IMG/VR virus record: IMGVR_UViG_3300049732_000296
Span: 1 to 53,002 of that record
Reading direction: 5' to 3' (one strand)
DNA length: 53,002 bases
DNA from: a virus
Position 1 is the first letter of the stretch; every line of letters begins with the position of its first letter. Positions 31,350 to 39,542 of the stretch are shown here, piece by piece. Below the pieces are notes generated by a model. That model was not told the origin of the DNA and did no database searches. It saw only the letters and a list, made by a program, of their open reading frames with translations. The translations under genes and the position numbers were made by a program.

Positions 31350-32777
31350 TCATCGCGCCGCTCCAACCGCCTCCGGGCGCTTCGCGCTCGGGGGCGTTCT
31401 TTTCTTCGCGTTCCCGCGCCAGCCATCGGCACGCTTCCCGGTGAAGTCCTGCCAGCGCTGGACAATGACGTCACAGTAGGCTGGGTCGAGCTCCATCAGG
31501 AACGCGCGGCGGTTCATGCGCTCGGCCGCGATCAGCGTCGATCCGCTCCCGCCGAACAGATCGAGCACGTTCTCGCCCTTGCGCGAGGAGTACTCCATCG
31601 CGAGCTCGGCGAGCCGGACCGGTTTCTCCGTGAGGTGCACCATCGACGCGGGGTTGACCTTCTTCACGTTCCACACGTCGGTGGCGTTGTGGAGGCCGGG
31701 CGCGAAGTAGTGCGCGGCGCCCGCGCGCCAGCCGTAGAAGCACCACTCGTGGTTGCCCATGAAGTCCTTGCGAGTGAGGACCGGGTGCTCCTTGACCCAG
31801 ATGATCGCCTGCGAGAAGTACAGCCCCGCGGCCTCCAGGGCCGCCGGGTAGTTCCGGATGTTCGAGTAGCCGCCCCAGATGTAGAACGCTCGTCCGGGAA
31901 GCAGAGCGCCGGCCAGGTATTGGAACCACGTCCCGAGCAGACGCGCGAATTCTTCGTCCGGCAGGAAGTCGTTCTCGAGCACGCGGTCGCGCGCGCGCAT
32001 CTTGCCGGTCGGCTTCGCCTTCTCCGGGTGTCGCGCAAGGTCGAGCTGCTGGTGGTGCGTCTTGGCGCGCTTTCGCTGCTGGGACGGGACGTTGCCCTTC
32101 GTGTTCTTGAGCCCACTCGCGATCGCGTTGTTCGACCGCGGTTCTACCCGGACGTTGTAGGGCGGATCGGTGTTTACCAGGTGGATCCGCGCGCCGTCCA
32201 AGAGCCTTGAGAGCGCCACCGGGTCCGCGCTGTCGCCGCACTTCAGGCGGTGGTTCCCGAGAACGATCAGGTCCCCGAGCTGCGTGTGGGGCTCATCGGG
32301 CGGCTCGGGGACCGCATCGGGGTCTGTGAGCCCGTCGCTGGCCATCTGAACCGACCGCAAGAACGCATCGACCTCGTCGGGCGTGAAGCCCGTCACCTCG
32401 AGGCCAATCCCGCCGCGCTCGAGCTCCGCGAGCAACGACGCTACTGCCGCGGTGTCGAACTCTCCGCCGATTCGATTGAGCGCGAGGTTGAGCTGCTTCT
32501 CCGCTGGCTCGTCCAGGTCGACGTAGACCACCGGCAAGCGCTCGATGCCCTCGGCTTGCGCCGCCTTGACCCGTTGGTGGCCACCAACGATGCGACCCGT
32601 GCGTCGGTTCACCACGACGGGGACCACGGTGCCGAACTGCCGGAGCGATCTGCGCAACGCCGCGAGATCGTGGTCCGAGATCAGGCGCGGGTTCCCCTGC
32701 CATCCCATAGTGGCGAGCTGGGCGGTAGGAAGGTCTACGAGCTCAATGCTCGCATGGGGGTTTGCGGACAACGGCAC
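31350..32777 (-). CDS. ParB-N domain fused to DNA methyltransferase
   Basis: A 475-residue protein starting at GTG 32777. Residues about 10-110 are a ParB-like domain with GGHQRVKAAQAEGIERLPVV. The rest is a beta-class DNA methyltransferase with catalytic NTDPPY (202-207) and SAM motif DLFGGSGST near residue 410, plus EWCFYGW. Such fusions are common orphan methyltransferases of phages that modify phage DNA against restriction. The target base is probably adenine or N4-cytosine in view of DPPY. No restriction partner is encoded nearby. A strong promoter and inverted repeat precede it. Confidence 0.9.
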   Translation of the reverse strand: MPLSANPHASIELVDLPTAQLATMGWQGNPRLISDHDLAALRRSLRQFGTVVPVVVNRRTGRIVGGHQRVKAAQAEGIERLPVVYVDLDEPAEKQLNLALNRIGGEFDTAAVASLLAELERGGIGLEVTGFTPDEVDAFLRSVQMASDGLTDPDAVPEPPDEPHTQLGDLIVLGNHRLKCGDSADPVALSRLLDGARIHLVNTDPPYNVRVEPRSNNAIASGLKNTKGNVPSQQRKRAKTHHQQLDLARHPEKAKPTGKMRARDRVLENDFLPDEEFARLLGTWFQYLAGALLPGRAFYIWGGYSNIRNYPAALEAAGLYFSQAIIWVKEHPVLTRKDFMGNHEWCFYGWRAGAAHYFAPGLHNATDVWNVKKVNPASMVHLTEKPVRLAELAMEYSSRKGENVLDLFGGSGSTLIAAERMNRRAFLMELDPAYCDVIVQRWQDFTGKRADGWRGNAKKRTPPSAKRPEAVGAAR

Positions 32778-32792
32778 CTCTGTCCGGTGCGC

Positions 32793-32843
32793 GTTATCCG
32801 CGCGTGATGCCGTCGTGTCAAGAAAAGTGGTACGTGCGTACCA
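32793..32843 (-). promoter_or_regulatory. Strong promoter plus inverted-repeat operator for the ParB-methyltransferase
   Basis: On the minus strand the -35 is a perfect TTGACA (32821-32816), the spacer 17 bases and the -10 GATAAC (32798-32793). The transcript would start near 32786, just upstream of GTG 32777. Immediately upstream of the -35 lies the inverted repeat TGGTACG-TG-CGTACCA (32828-32843), a likely regulator site. Confidence 0.7.
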
Positions 32844-32849
32844 TTTAAT

Positions 32850-33116
32850 TCACGAGGTCCCGCCGACCTTGAAGCAATCGAACCCGTGATTCAGCACCAG
32901 CAGACACCGCCACTGCCGTTCAGCCCCCTTCATCGCGTCCTTCCGCTGTTCGTCGGTCTCGTATTGGTGGCGCTCGAGGATCGCCGAACACGAGGCGCAT
33001 ACGGGTCTGGAGTCGCATGCCACATCGAGCGAAGGCCGGCCCGAACCTCGTAAGCGTGGCCATCTGTCCCTGGTCCCGAGGCGGCTGCAGATCGCGCAGC
33101 GGTCAGTCCTGGACAT
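32850..33116 (-). CDS. Small zinc-finger protein
   Basis: An 88-residue protein starting MSRTDRCAICSRLG. CAIC (7-10) and CASC (about 40-43) are likely zinc ligands; RWPRLRGSGRPSLDVACDSR lies between them. It resembles small phage zinc-binding proteins encoded near replication genes. It lies between the putative origin and the ParB-methyltransferase promoter. Function unknown. Confidence 0.6.
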   Translation of the reverse strand: MSRTDRCAICSRLGTRDRWPRLRGSGRPSLDVACDSRPVCASCSAILERHQYETDEQRKDAMKGAERQWRCLLVLNHGFDCFKVGGTS

Positions 33117-33152
33117 CGTGACCGCCTGGAACCCGACCGCCGGTCCGCACTA

Positions 33153-33299
33153 GACCTTTTGGACCTTTGAGACCTTTTCCTACTACTCTATATCTCATTC
33201 TCTTTCTTATATTTTCTATTCCTCTATTCACCTTACACGTAGCCGGAAAAGGTCTCTGAGGTCTCGAAGGTCTATCCTCTATGTAGACCTAATAGACCT
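33153..33299. repeat. Putative replication origin: GACCT iterons at exact 9-bp spacing around an AT-rich core
   Basis: GACCT occurs at 33153, 33162 and 33171. Its complement AGGTC occurs at 33250, 33259 and 33268, and GACCT again at 33286 and 33295. Spacing within each group is exactly 9 bp. The first two groups form a symmetrical pair with a 12-bp inverted repeat GAGACCTTTTCC/GGAAAAGGTCTC. Between them is a 60-base AT-rich segment (33181-33240), unusual in this GC-rich DNA. The last copy overlaps the stop codon of the DnaB-N/ATPase gene. Iterons plus an unwinding element beside replication genes indicate an origin; the binding protein is unknown. Confidence 0.7.
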
Positions 33300-35232
33300 A
33301 TTGGGGTGCTTCCAGCCTGTATGTTTTTCGTGGCGCCCCTCCTTCGGCGCGGATGATCCAGTCACCGACCGGGGTGTCGGAGTGCTTGCGCAGCACCGAC
33401 ATCGAGAACGCTGTCTGTCTCCCGCGCTCCGTCGTGGCCTTCAACTCGTACTGGAAGACGCCAATCTCCTCGGCGAGCGCGACGAGCTGCGCGGCCGTCA
33501 AGCTCTCGTCCGGATACTTCGTCGCCCAGGCCTCTACAAACGCGCGCAGGTCCTCGCCGTGGGGGTCGGCCTGGCGGGACCACTCCCTCTCGTTCGAGCG
33601 CCACTTGAGGAAGAGATTGGCGTTGAGGATTCCGCCGACGACCTGGGACCAGCGTTCGAATCCGCCCTTGAGTACGAGGTGACTCTTCCTGCCGTTGTCC
33701 CGCCAGCGGACCACCATCCCGATCAGCGAGCCGAGCACGTCGCGCCTGAGGGCTACGACGTGCGCCGGAAGGTCGGGGTGCTTGAAGTCCGCCCTGTCCT
33801 CCGGATGGTCGGTCTCCGGCTGCAGCTGGATCGGCACCGTGCGCTTCACGAGCTCGCCGGTGGCCCGCACGTTGTTCCCGCTGGCCACGATCGTCGTGTG
33901 GTTGGGCAGCTCGACGATCTTCGACTCGCCCAACGGGCGGCCGGAGTAGTAGCTCGAGGTGATCAGGGATGAGAGCGCCGCGGAGTCCAGGTACTCCCGA
34001 ACGTTGTCCAGGTGAACGACCGTGTCGCCACGGAGGAGTAGCGCCAGGATGCGCTTGTCGCGCTCCTCGTCGTTGCCCGTGAGTTGCATCGCCGGCGTCG
34101 GGCGGCCGAGTATGATCCCGCCGAGGACCTGTTCGGCCAGCTTGGTCTTCCCCGTGCGCTCGAGCGGGCTCAGGAGTAGGTGCATCGGCACGTTGCCGCC
34201 GAGCGCGGGGCGCAGGATCGGGCTCAGGAGGAGGCCGTAGAAGTTCTGCCTGGAGGCCTGATCCTTGAAGGGGAAGTCTTCGGTGAGCTGCTGCAGGACC
34301 TCATGCGCGCGTTCGTCGGTGATCGCTGGCAGGTCCTCGAGGCCCGGCGGCTCGTCGTAGTACACTCCGCCGCTGTTCCAGCCCCCACGGGCGAGCTCGA
34401 AGGACTCGAGGAAGCACGGATACGGGACCAGCAGGCGGAGGTTTCGCACCGTGGGATGGATGCCCGCGGCGTCGAGCAGGATCGACCCGTGGTCGCGGCT
34501 GCAGTTGACGTACACCTTGACCGGGTCGGGGTCGGTGCGCTTCTTCTGCCAGCGGACCAGGCGCACGTGTTGGTCGACCAGGACGCGCAGCCGGCTGTTG
34601 GTCAGCATGCGGAAGTGGCGATCGCCCTGAGGGCCGACGATCTCGCCGGCGATGTCGCCACGGCGATAAAGGACGCCAGGTGGTATGGCCCGCAGGACCT
34701 GGTCGGCGAACTCGTGCTGCCCGATCTCCAGGTAGTTGTTCGCGTCGTCCATATGCGCGCCCGGGGTGAGGACCTCTGGCAGCGCGCGGGAGCCGACGTC
34801 CTGCTGCATGAGAAGGCCGGCGTAGTACTCGACGTGCGAGCTTTTGTACGACCCGTCGAGCAGCTCGCCCAGGTACGCCGGACCTCCGACCATCAGCAGG
34901 CGATCGCCGAGGGCTCGCCGGACGGTTACGAGATCGATCGGCGCCCGGTCGGCATGGACCGACGCGATCGCCTCGTAGATCAGCTGGTGGCGGTGGCGGC
35001 GGAAGTGGGAGGAGACCAGACCGTCGGGGACGGGAGCGCCGAGCAGGATCGAGGCCAGGACCGCGCGTTCAGTGTTGTCGTCCGCTTTGGGGGTGTTGTC
35101 AGCTCTGGGCGTGTCGTCCGCGACGCAGACTGGCTCCTCGGTCCTGGCCGCCGGCGCCGCGGGCGTGGTAGCCGGCTCGGAGATCTCAGGCGGGGGGAGC
35201 TCGAGATCGTCTGGATCGAGGTCGTCGTGCAT
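33298..35232 (-). CDS. Replication protein: DnaB N-terminal-like domain fused to a phage-type ATPase
   Basis: A 644-residue protein starting at ATG 35232 (TGATG overlap). After an acidic Pro/Ala-rich start, residues about 55-110 match the DnaB N-terminal helical domain (ERAVLASILLGAPVPDGL, LIYEAIASVHADRAPIDL). The central and C-terminal part holds a P-loop-type ATPase with SPLERTGKTKLAEQVLGG and TVVHLDNVREYLDS, of the type found with D5/SF3-like helicases. It likely loads at or unwinds the adjacent iteron origin. The partnership of a DnaB-N domain with a non-DnaB motor is uncommon. Confidence 0.7.
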   Translation of the reverse strand: MHDDLDPDDLELPPPEISEPATTPAAPAARTEEPVCVADDTPRADNTPKADDNTERAVLASILLGAPVPDGLVSSHFRRHRHQLIYEAIASVHADRAPIDLVTVRRALGDRLLMVGGPAYLGELLDGSYKSSHVEYYAGLLMQQDVGSRALPEVLTPGAHMDDANNYLEIGQHEFADQVLRAIPPGVLYRRGDIAGEIVGPQGDRHFRMLTNSRLRVLVDQHVRLVRWQKKRTDPDPVKVYVNCSRDHGSILLDAAGIHPTVRNLRLLVPYPCFLESFELARGGWNSGGVYYDEPPGLEDLPAITDERAHEVLQQLTEDFPFKDQASRQNFYGLLLSPILRPALGGNVPMHLLLSPLERTGKTKLAEQVLGGIILGRPTPAMQLTGNDEERDKRILALLLRGDTVVHLDNVREYLDSAALSSLITSSYYSGRPLGESKIVELPNHTTIVASGNNVRATGELVKRTVPIQLQPETDHPEDRADFKHPDLPAHVVALRRDVLGSLIGMVVRWRDNGRKSHLVLKGGFERWSQVVGGILNANLFLKWRSNEREWSRQADPHGEDLRAFVEAWATKYPDESLTAAQLVALAEEIGVFQYELKATTERGRQTAFSMSVLRKHSDTPVGDWIIRAEGGAPRKTYRLEAPQ

Positions 35233-35555
35233 CACATGTACCCGCGGGCCCGTAGCTCGCACGCGACGTCGTCGACGGAGCGCGCCAGGATGTAGACCCC
35301 GTTGAAACGCTCGATCATCCGGGCGAACGCACCCTGCTGCCCAGTGGCCCGGCCGGTGGCGGACTTGACCTCGATCTCCAGCCGCTTGCCGTCCGGGAGG
35401 ATGCCCGTGAGGTCCGCGGACCCTGGTAGGCCGTAGCGGACCACCTGCGCGCCGTCGGGCGTGATAGCCACGCCGGTATTGTTCCTCCAGAGGCGCATGT
35501 CGCTCCGCGTGGCGAAGGCCTTGAGGATGGAGTTCTGGATCTGCTTCTCGGTCAC
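35232..35555 (-). CDS. VRR-NUC-type nuclease
   Basis: A 107-residue protein starting at GTG 35555. It shows the PD-(D/E)xK core: GLPGSADLTGILPDGKR, then EIEVKSATGRATGQQ, with D, E and K in the expected order. The family includes small phage Holliday-junction-type or structure-specific nucleases. It lies between the helicase and the replication ATPase, so a role in replication or recombination intermediates is likely. Confidence 0.88.
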   Translation of the reverse strand: MTEKQIQNSILKAFATRSDMRLWRNNTGVAITPDGAQVVRYGLPGSADLTGILPDGKRLEIEVKSATGRATGQQGAFARMIERFNGVYILARSVDDVACELRARGYM

Positions 35556-35728
35556 CGCTCGTCGCTCTCGAAAAGACGGTCCGTTCTCGGGGCGGGATCG
35601 AGCTCTCTGTCGACTCGCCGCTCGTAGTCTCGTGCGGCCCGCAACAGCTCGGGCCGTCGGTGCTGGAAGTAGTCCCGCTGGGCGCGACGCATGTCGCGGA
35701 CGAGGTGGCGGAAGTCCTGATCGGTCAC
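35552..35728 (-). CDS. Small phage protein, conserved in replication modules
   Basis: A 58-residue protein starting at GTG 35728 with FRHLVRDMRRAQRDYFQHRR and ARDYERRVDREL. The pattern F..LV..MR.AQ..YF..R is familiar from many small phage hypothetical proteins near helicase and nuclease genes. It is coupled to both neighbours by GTGA overlaps. Function unknown; entirely helical. Confidence 0.75.
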   Translation of the reverse strand: MTDQDFRHLVRDMRRAQRDYFQHRRPELLRAARDYERRVDRELDPAPRTDRLFESDER

Positions 35729-37269
35729 GCACTCCTCTCCCGCCGGGCGAACCGCGGCCACTGACCGAACATGGCCTTGAACTGGTAACCGGCCCAGCCT
35801 GGCTTGTAGCCCTTCGACTCAGCGACGAAGAGCAGCTGCTCGTAGGCGCGGCGCTTCTGGTCTGGCGTCGCCGTCGAGGCCTCGACGAGCTGGCTATCGA
35901 CCACCAGAGGCTTGAAGCCGAACATCGCGACGAACCTATGGAACGACCACCCCTCCCGGTAGCCGAAGCGCTTCCGACGCCACTCCAGGCTCTCCCACGC
36001 CGCGCGCTGCGCCTCAATCGACGGCCTCAGACGCGCGGCATCGGAGAACGCAACGAGCTCGCCCGGGCGTTCCTCCGGGAGCGATGGCTTGAATTGGTGG
36101 CCGCACTCCGGGCACTCCGGCGTGCCCGGGTCGACGAGCAGATAGCAGTCCGGGCACCGCCGCCCGGGCGAGGCCTCGGGGTCCTTGTCGCGCGCCTTGG
36201 GGTGGACGTCGTCCTCGAGGGAATAGTCCAGGCGCTGGATGACTGTTCCGTGCCGGAGGTGGTTCCCCGCGTGGTCGAGGACGATCGCTCCCAGCTTCTC
36301 GGGCGCAGAGCGCATGACGCGCCCGAGCATCTGCAGGTGGAGGCAGAGCGACGCCGTCGGCCGAGCGATGATCGCTACCTCGAGCGCCGGCAGGTCCCAC
36401 CCCTCGGTGAGGACCATGCACTGGCTGACGACGTGGGTGTATCCGATCTTCAGCCGGTGGAGGATCGCGTCGCGCATGGTCCTGCAAGTGCCGCCATCCA
36501 GGTGCTCTGCCCTGACGCCAGCCTCCTTGAAGGCCTCGACGATCTTGTTGGAGTGCGCGACGTTGACCGCGAAGCACACCGTCCTTTTGGCCGTGCCACC
36601 GGAGCAGCCGCGCTGAAACCAGGTCTTCACGATGTCCCCGGTGATCTTGGTCTTCGACATCGCGGCGAAGACGTCGCCCTCGCGGAACTCGCCGTGGACG
36701 ACCTTGACGCCGGAGAGGTCCGGGGTCGCCGGCGCGTACACGATCGGCTCGACGAGGGTCCCGTCCTGGCAGAGCTCGTCGGGGTAGCAAGCGACCACGA
36801 TCGATCCGAAGATGTCGCCGAGGCCCTTGCCGTCGAGCCGGAAGGGTGTCGCGGTCAGGCCCACCACGGGCCGGCCCTGGTAGTGATCGAGGACCTGGCG
36901 GTAGGTCGACGCACGCGCGTGGTGACACTCGTCCATCACCACCAGGTCGACGTCCGGAAGTGTGCGGCGCGCGAGCGTCTGGATCGATGCGACCTGCACA
37001 TGTGCCTTACGGTCGGCAGCCTGGCCCGCCATGATGATCCCGCACCGGAGGCCGTTGTCACGTAGAGAGCGCGCGGCCTGCTGGATCAACTCCCTGCGGT
37101 GCGCGAGCCACAGCGTGCGGAGCTGGAGCTCGCGCACCAGCGCGGCGGCTGTAACCGTTTTTCCGGCGCCGGTGGGCATCGTGAGGATCGGCCGCTCGTG
37201 GAGCTTGCCCGTGAGCTGCGCGATTGCCTCAGCCTGGTAGGGCCGCAGCGTCGGGAGAGCAGGTGTCAC
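35725..37269 (-). CDS. DEAD/DECH-box superfamily 2 helicase
   Basis: A 514-residue helicase starting at GTG 37269 (VTPALPTLRPYQAEA). Motif I is MPTGAGKT (31-38), motif II DECHH (113-117), motif III GLTATP (137-142) and motif VI-like QMLGRVMRS. The C-terminal part has a zinc ribbon CPDC ... CPECG and a charged domain. Phage SF2 helicases of this type act in replication, recombination or transcription. It is coupled to the ParB-like gene before it. Confidence 0.92.
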   Translation of the reverse strand: MTPALPTLRPYQAEAIAQLTGKLHERPILTMPTGAGKTVTAAALVRELQLRTLWLAHRRELIQQAARSLRDNGLRCGIIMAGQAADRKAHVQVASIQTLARRTLPDVDLVVMDECHHARASTYRQVLDHYQGRPVVGLTATPFRLDGKGLGDIFGSIVVACYPDELCQDGTLVEPIVYAPATPDLSGVKVVHGEFREGDVFAAMSKTKITGDIVKTWFQRGCSGGTAKRTVCFAVNVAHSNKIVEAFKEAGVRAEHLDGGTCRTMRDAILHRLKIGYTHVVSQCMVLTEGWDLPALEVAIIARPTASLCLHLQMLGRVMRSAPEKLGAIVLDHAGNHLRHGTVIQRLDYSLEDDVHPKARDKDPEASPGRRCPDCYLLVDPGTPECPECGHQFKPSLPEERPGELVAFSDAARLRPSIEAQRAAWESLEWRRKRFGYREGWSFHRFVAMFGFKPLVVDSQLVEASTATPDQKRRAYEQLLFVAESKGYKPGWAGYQFKAMFGQWPRFARRERSA

Positions 37270-38801
37270 TTGGATGCCTTGGCCTTCTTTCGCTTCCGGA
37301 CGTTCTTGGCCTTCTCCCCGGACCCCGAGTTCGGCGGGGAGGCTTTCGGGGCCTCGACGGGCGCGGCGGCGTTGAGGATCTTCTCGACGTCGACGTTGAA
37401 GGCCTTCGCCTGCTTCGGGAAGTGCTGATATGCGCCGTAGAACGTCGCGTCGCGGTGCAGGACCGCGAAGGCGAGGTGCCGGACCAGCTCCTCGGCCGTC
37501 GTGCCGCGCGGGAAGAGCTTCTTCATGGCGACCGAGTCGGTGCGATTCATCACCCCTTCGACGAGGGTCTTCTCGATCAGGCTGCCGGGCCCCACGGGAG
37601 CCTTGGCGACCGCTTCCGAGACGGCCTCGAGGATCGCCGGCCGCGCCTTGACCCAGCGTTTCCGCTCTACCTCCTCCTGCTCCCGTGCCGCCGCGCGCTT
37701 GGCCTCCTCCCGCTCCCAACGCTGCTGTTCGTTGCCGCCGCCGTTCTTGGCGCGCCTCGCCTTCTCCTTCTGCTCCTTGCCCCAGTGCGTGGTGCACTTC
37801 TCCTTCGCCACGCAGACCCTGAAGGCCTCGCCGCGCTCAGGGCCCACGACGACGACCCCGACGACCGAGTGATTGCAGGCCTTCGACCCGTGCTTACCGT
37901 CGGCGCGCTTCCACGACCGCGGCCCGTAGGTGTGTCCGTCGCGCGTTTCGGGCGCGATGTAGTGGTCGTGGGTGATGGGGACGATCTTCTCGGCCTTCTC
38001 GGTCGCGGCGCCGAGCGTGGCCACGGTCTCGGGGAACAGGACCGGGTCCGGCGCCTTCTCGAAGCGGACGTTCTTGTCGATCCAGGCCTGAAACTCCCGG
38101 ACGGTCACGGCCTTGACGGGCTCCTCGGGGCCGTCTTCGGCCTCGCCGTCGTTGTTCGGATTCCACAGCAGCTGCTCGGGCGAGAGCAGCGCGCCGATCT
38201 GCATCGCGCGCTCCTGGTCCTTCTTCGAGAGCCTGGCGAGTGGGATCGCGTGCCCGACGGCGATCGTGCCGTCCAGGAACAGCTTCCGCGCCGCCGGCGA
38301 CAGCCCGAGCAGCGCGACGCGGTCGTAGACGTACCGCGCGGGCCGGCCGATCCGCTCCCCGATGCGCTCCGCGGTGTAGCCGTGCTTCTTCGACATGAGC
38401 GCCCGGTAGCCCTCCGCCTCCTCGAGGGGGTGGACGTCGGCGCGCTGCAGGTTCTCGATGACCTGGACCTCGAGGACCTCGACGTCGCTCAGCTCGCGGA
38501 CGACGACGGGGATCTCCTCGAGGCCGGCGGCCTGGGCCGCGCGGAGGCGCCGCTGACCGCAGACGAGCTCGTAGGCTCCGTTCTGGGTGCCCACGCCTAC
38601 TGGGACAGGGCGCACCAGCACGGGCTGCAGGACGCCCTTCGTCCGTACCGACGCGGTCAGCTCCTCGAGGAGCTTCTCGTCGAGATGCTTCCTCGGGTTA
38701 GATTTCGAGATCGAGATGCGATGCAGCGGCAGCGCTGAAGGCGACCCGCCCTGAGAGACGGCGGGCGATGGGTCTGTCGTCGGGATCGAACTCCTCGTCA
38801 T
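37266..38801 (-). CDS. ParB/RepB-like DNA-binding protein
   Basis: A 511-residue protein. ATG 38801 has a good ribosome site (AAGGAGGAATTTCAGG). Residues about 25-120 are the ParB nuclease-fold domain with VCGQRRLRAAQAAGLEEIPV and ENLQRADVHPLEEAEG; KorB-like helices follow (AERIGERIGRPARYVYDRVA). The C-terminal half has a Cys-containing part and a long charged coil, ending KNVRKRKKAKASK. No ParA is present, so a role in replication, regulation or DNA protection is more likely than partition alone. The start overlaps the next gene by 104 bases. Confidence 0.85.
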   Translation of the reverse strand: MTRSSIPTTDPSPAVSQGGSPSALPLHRISISKSNPRKHLDEKLLEELTASVRTKGVLQPVLVRPVPVGVGTQNGAYELVCGQRRLRAAQAAGLEEIPVVVRELSDVEVLEVQVIENLQRADVHPLEEAEGYRALMSKKHGYTAERIGERIGRPARYVYDRVALLGLSPAARKLFLDGTIAVGHAIPLARLSKKDQERAMQIGALLSPEQLLWNPNNDGEAEDGPEEPVKAVTVREFQAWIDKNVRFEKAPDPVLFPETVATLGAATEKAEKIVPITHDHYIAPETRDGHTYGPRSWKRADGKHGSKACNHSVVGVVVVGPERGEAFRVCVAKEKCTTHWGKEQKEKARRAKNGGGNEQQRWEREEAKRAAAREQEEVERKRWVKARPAILEAVSEAVAKAPVGPGSLIEKTLVEGVMNRTDSVAMKKLFPRGTTAEELVRHLAFAVLHRDATFYGAYQHFPKQAKAFNVDVEKILNAAAPVEAPKASPPNSGSGEKAKNVRKRKKAKASK

Positions 38802-38946
38802 CCTGAAATTCCTCCTTCGCGCGACGGTAAAGGTCCTCGGCCGCCGTGGCGCATGAGCTGCAGAGCTCGGGCCCGACCCAGAAGCACGGGCCATCGGGCG
38901 TCGCGCAAGCCCGATCGTCCGTGCATCCGCAGCCGACGCAGGTCAT
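38698..38946 (-). CDS. Small cysteine-rich phage protein (CGCTD type)
   Basis: An 82-residue protein starting MTCVGCGCTDDRACATPDG, then CFWVGPELCSSC. This CxCGCTD...GC.WV....CS.C pattern is common in small phage proteins of replication regions. It probably binds zinc or iron. It ends within the coding start of the ParB-like gene (about 104-base overlap), which is long for this genome. ATG 38946 overlaps the J-domain protein stop. Confidence 0.8.
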   Translation of the reverse strand: MTCVGCGCTDDRACATPDGPCFWVGPELCSSCATAAEDLYRRAKEEFQDDEEFDPDDRPIARRLSGRVAFSAAAASHLDLEI

Positions 38947-39533
38947 TGGGATAGCGCCTGCCAGGCGCGCTGCACCGCGACGAACAGGTCGTGGGAGCCT
39001 CCGGTGTCGGGATGAGCCTTGTGCTGCGCCTCCCGGAGTGCCCGCTTGGCGACGTCCGGGTCCGTGAGAATCTCGCCCGCCGAGAACTCGGTCATCTGCG
39101 ACAGGATGCGGGCCGCCTCCTCGCGCCCGGTCGCGGGCTCGGGGAGTTGCTTCCATCCCGTGTACTGCTCGCCGTAGCGGTCCAGCGTGCGGAGGTGGTT
39201 AAGTCCGAGGGCCACGGCCCGGATGTTGTCCGCGTAGTTGTCGAAGGTGTCGCACGGGAATTTCAGCGTGCCGTACTTCTTGGTTTGGATCACGAGCACG
39301 ATGCCGGGATGTTCCGGCCGTGCCGATGCGCGCGGCCGCCCGCTGAGTGTGATATCGGCCTCAGAGATCGCCATGAGCAAGAGCACGTCGTCGGTGCCGG
39401 CGCCGAGGTGGCGCAGTTCGCTCTCGAGTAGTTCCATGGTCGAGCCCCATTGGGCCTTGAACCGCGCGCGCTGGCGCTTCTGGGGCGGCGTGATCTTCCC
39501 CGGCCACTTGTCGATCGGTCGAGTTGTCAGCAT
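38943..39533 (-). CDS. DnaJ-domain protein
   Basis: A 196-residue protein whose last 35 residues form a J-domain-like helix-loop-helix with the HPD tripeptide in AHPDTGGSHDLFVAVQRAW. The N-terminal part (MLTTRPIDKWPGKITPPQKR) and the centre (VLVIQTKKYGTLKFPCDTF) are a separate domain. The HPD would let it stimulate the host Hsp70 (DnaK). It may recruit the chaperone to phage replication complexes, as lambda does with host DnaJ. Confidence 0.75.
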   Translation of the reverse strand: MLTTRPIDKWPGKITPPQKRQRARFKAQWGSTMELLESELRHLGAGTDDVLLLMAISEADITLSGRPRASARPEHPGIVLVIQTKKYGTLKFPCDTFDNYADNIRAVALGLNHLRTLDRYGEQYTGWKQLPEPATGREEAARILSQMTEFSAGEILTDPDVAKRALREAQHKAHPDTGGSHDLFVAVQRAWQALSQ

Positions 39534-39542
39534 GGTTGCTTT

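Noticed and set aside
30439-31353. Minus-strand frame over the rightward island
   Set aside because: The plus-strand genes have good ribosome sites and coherent domains; the minus frame reads as shadow.
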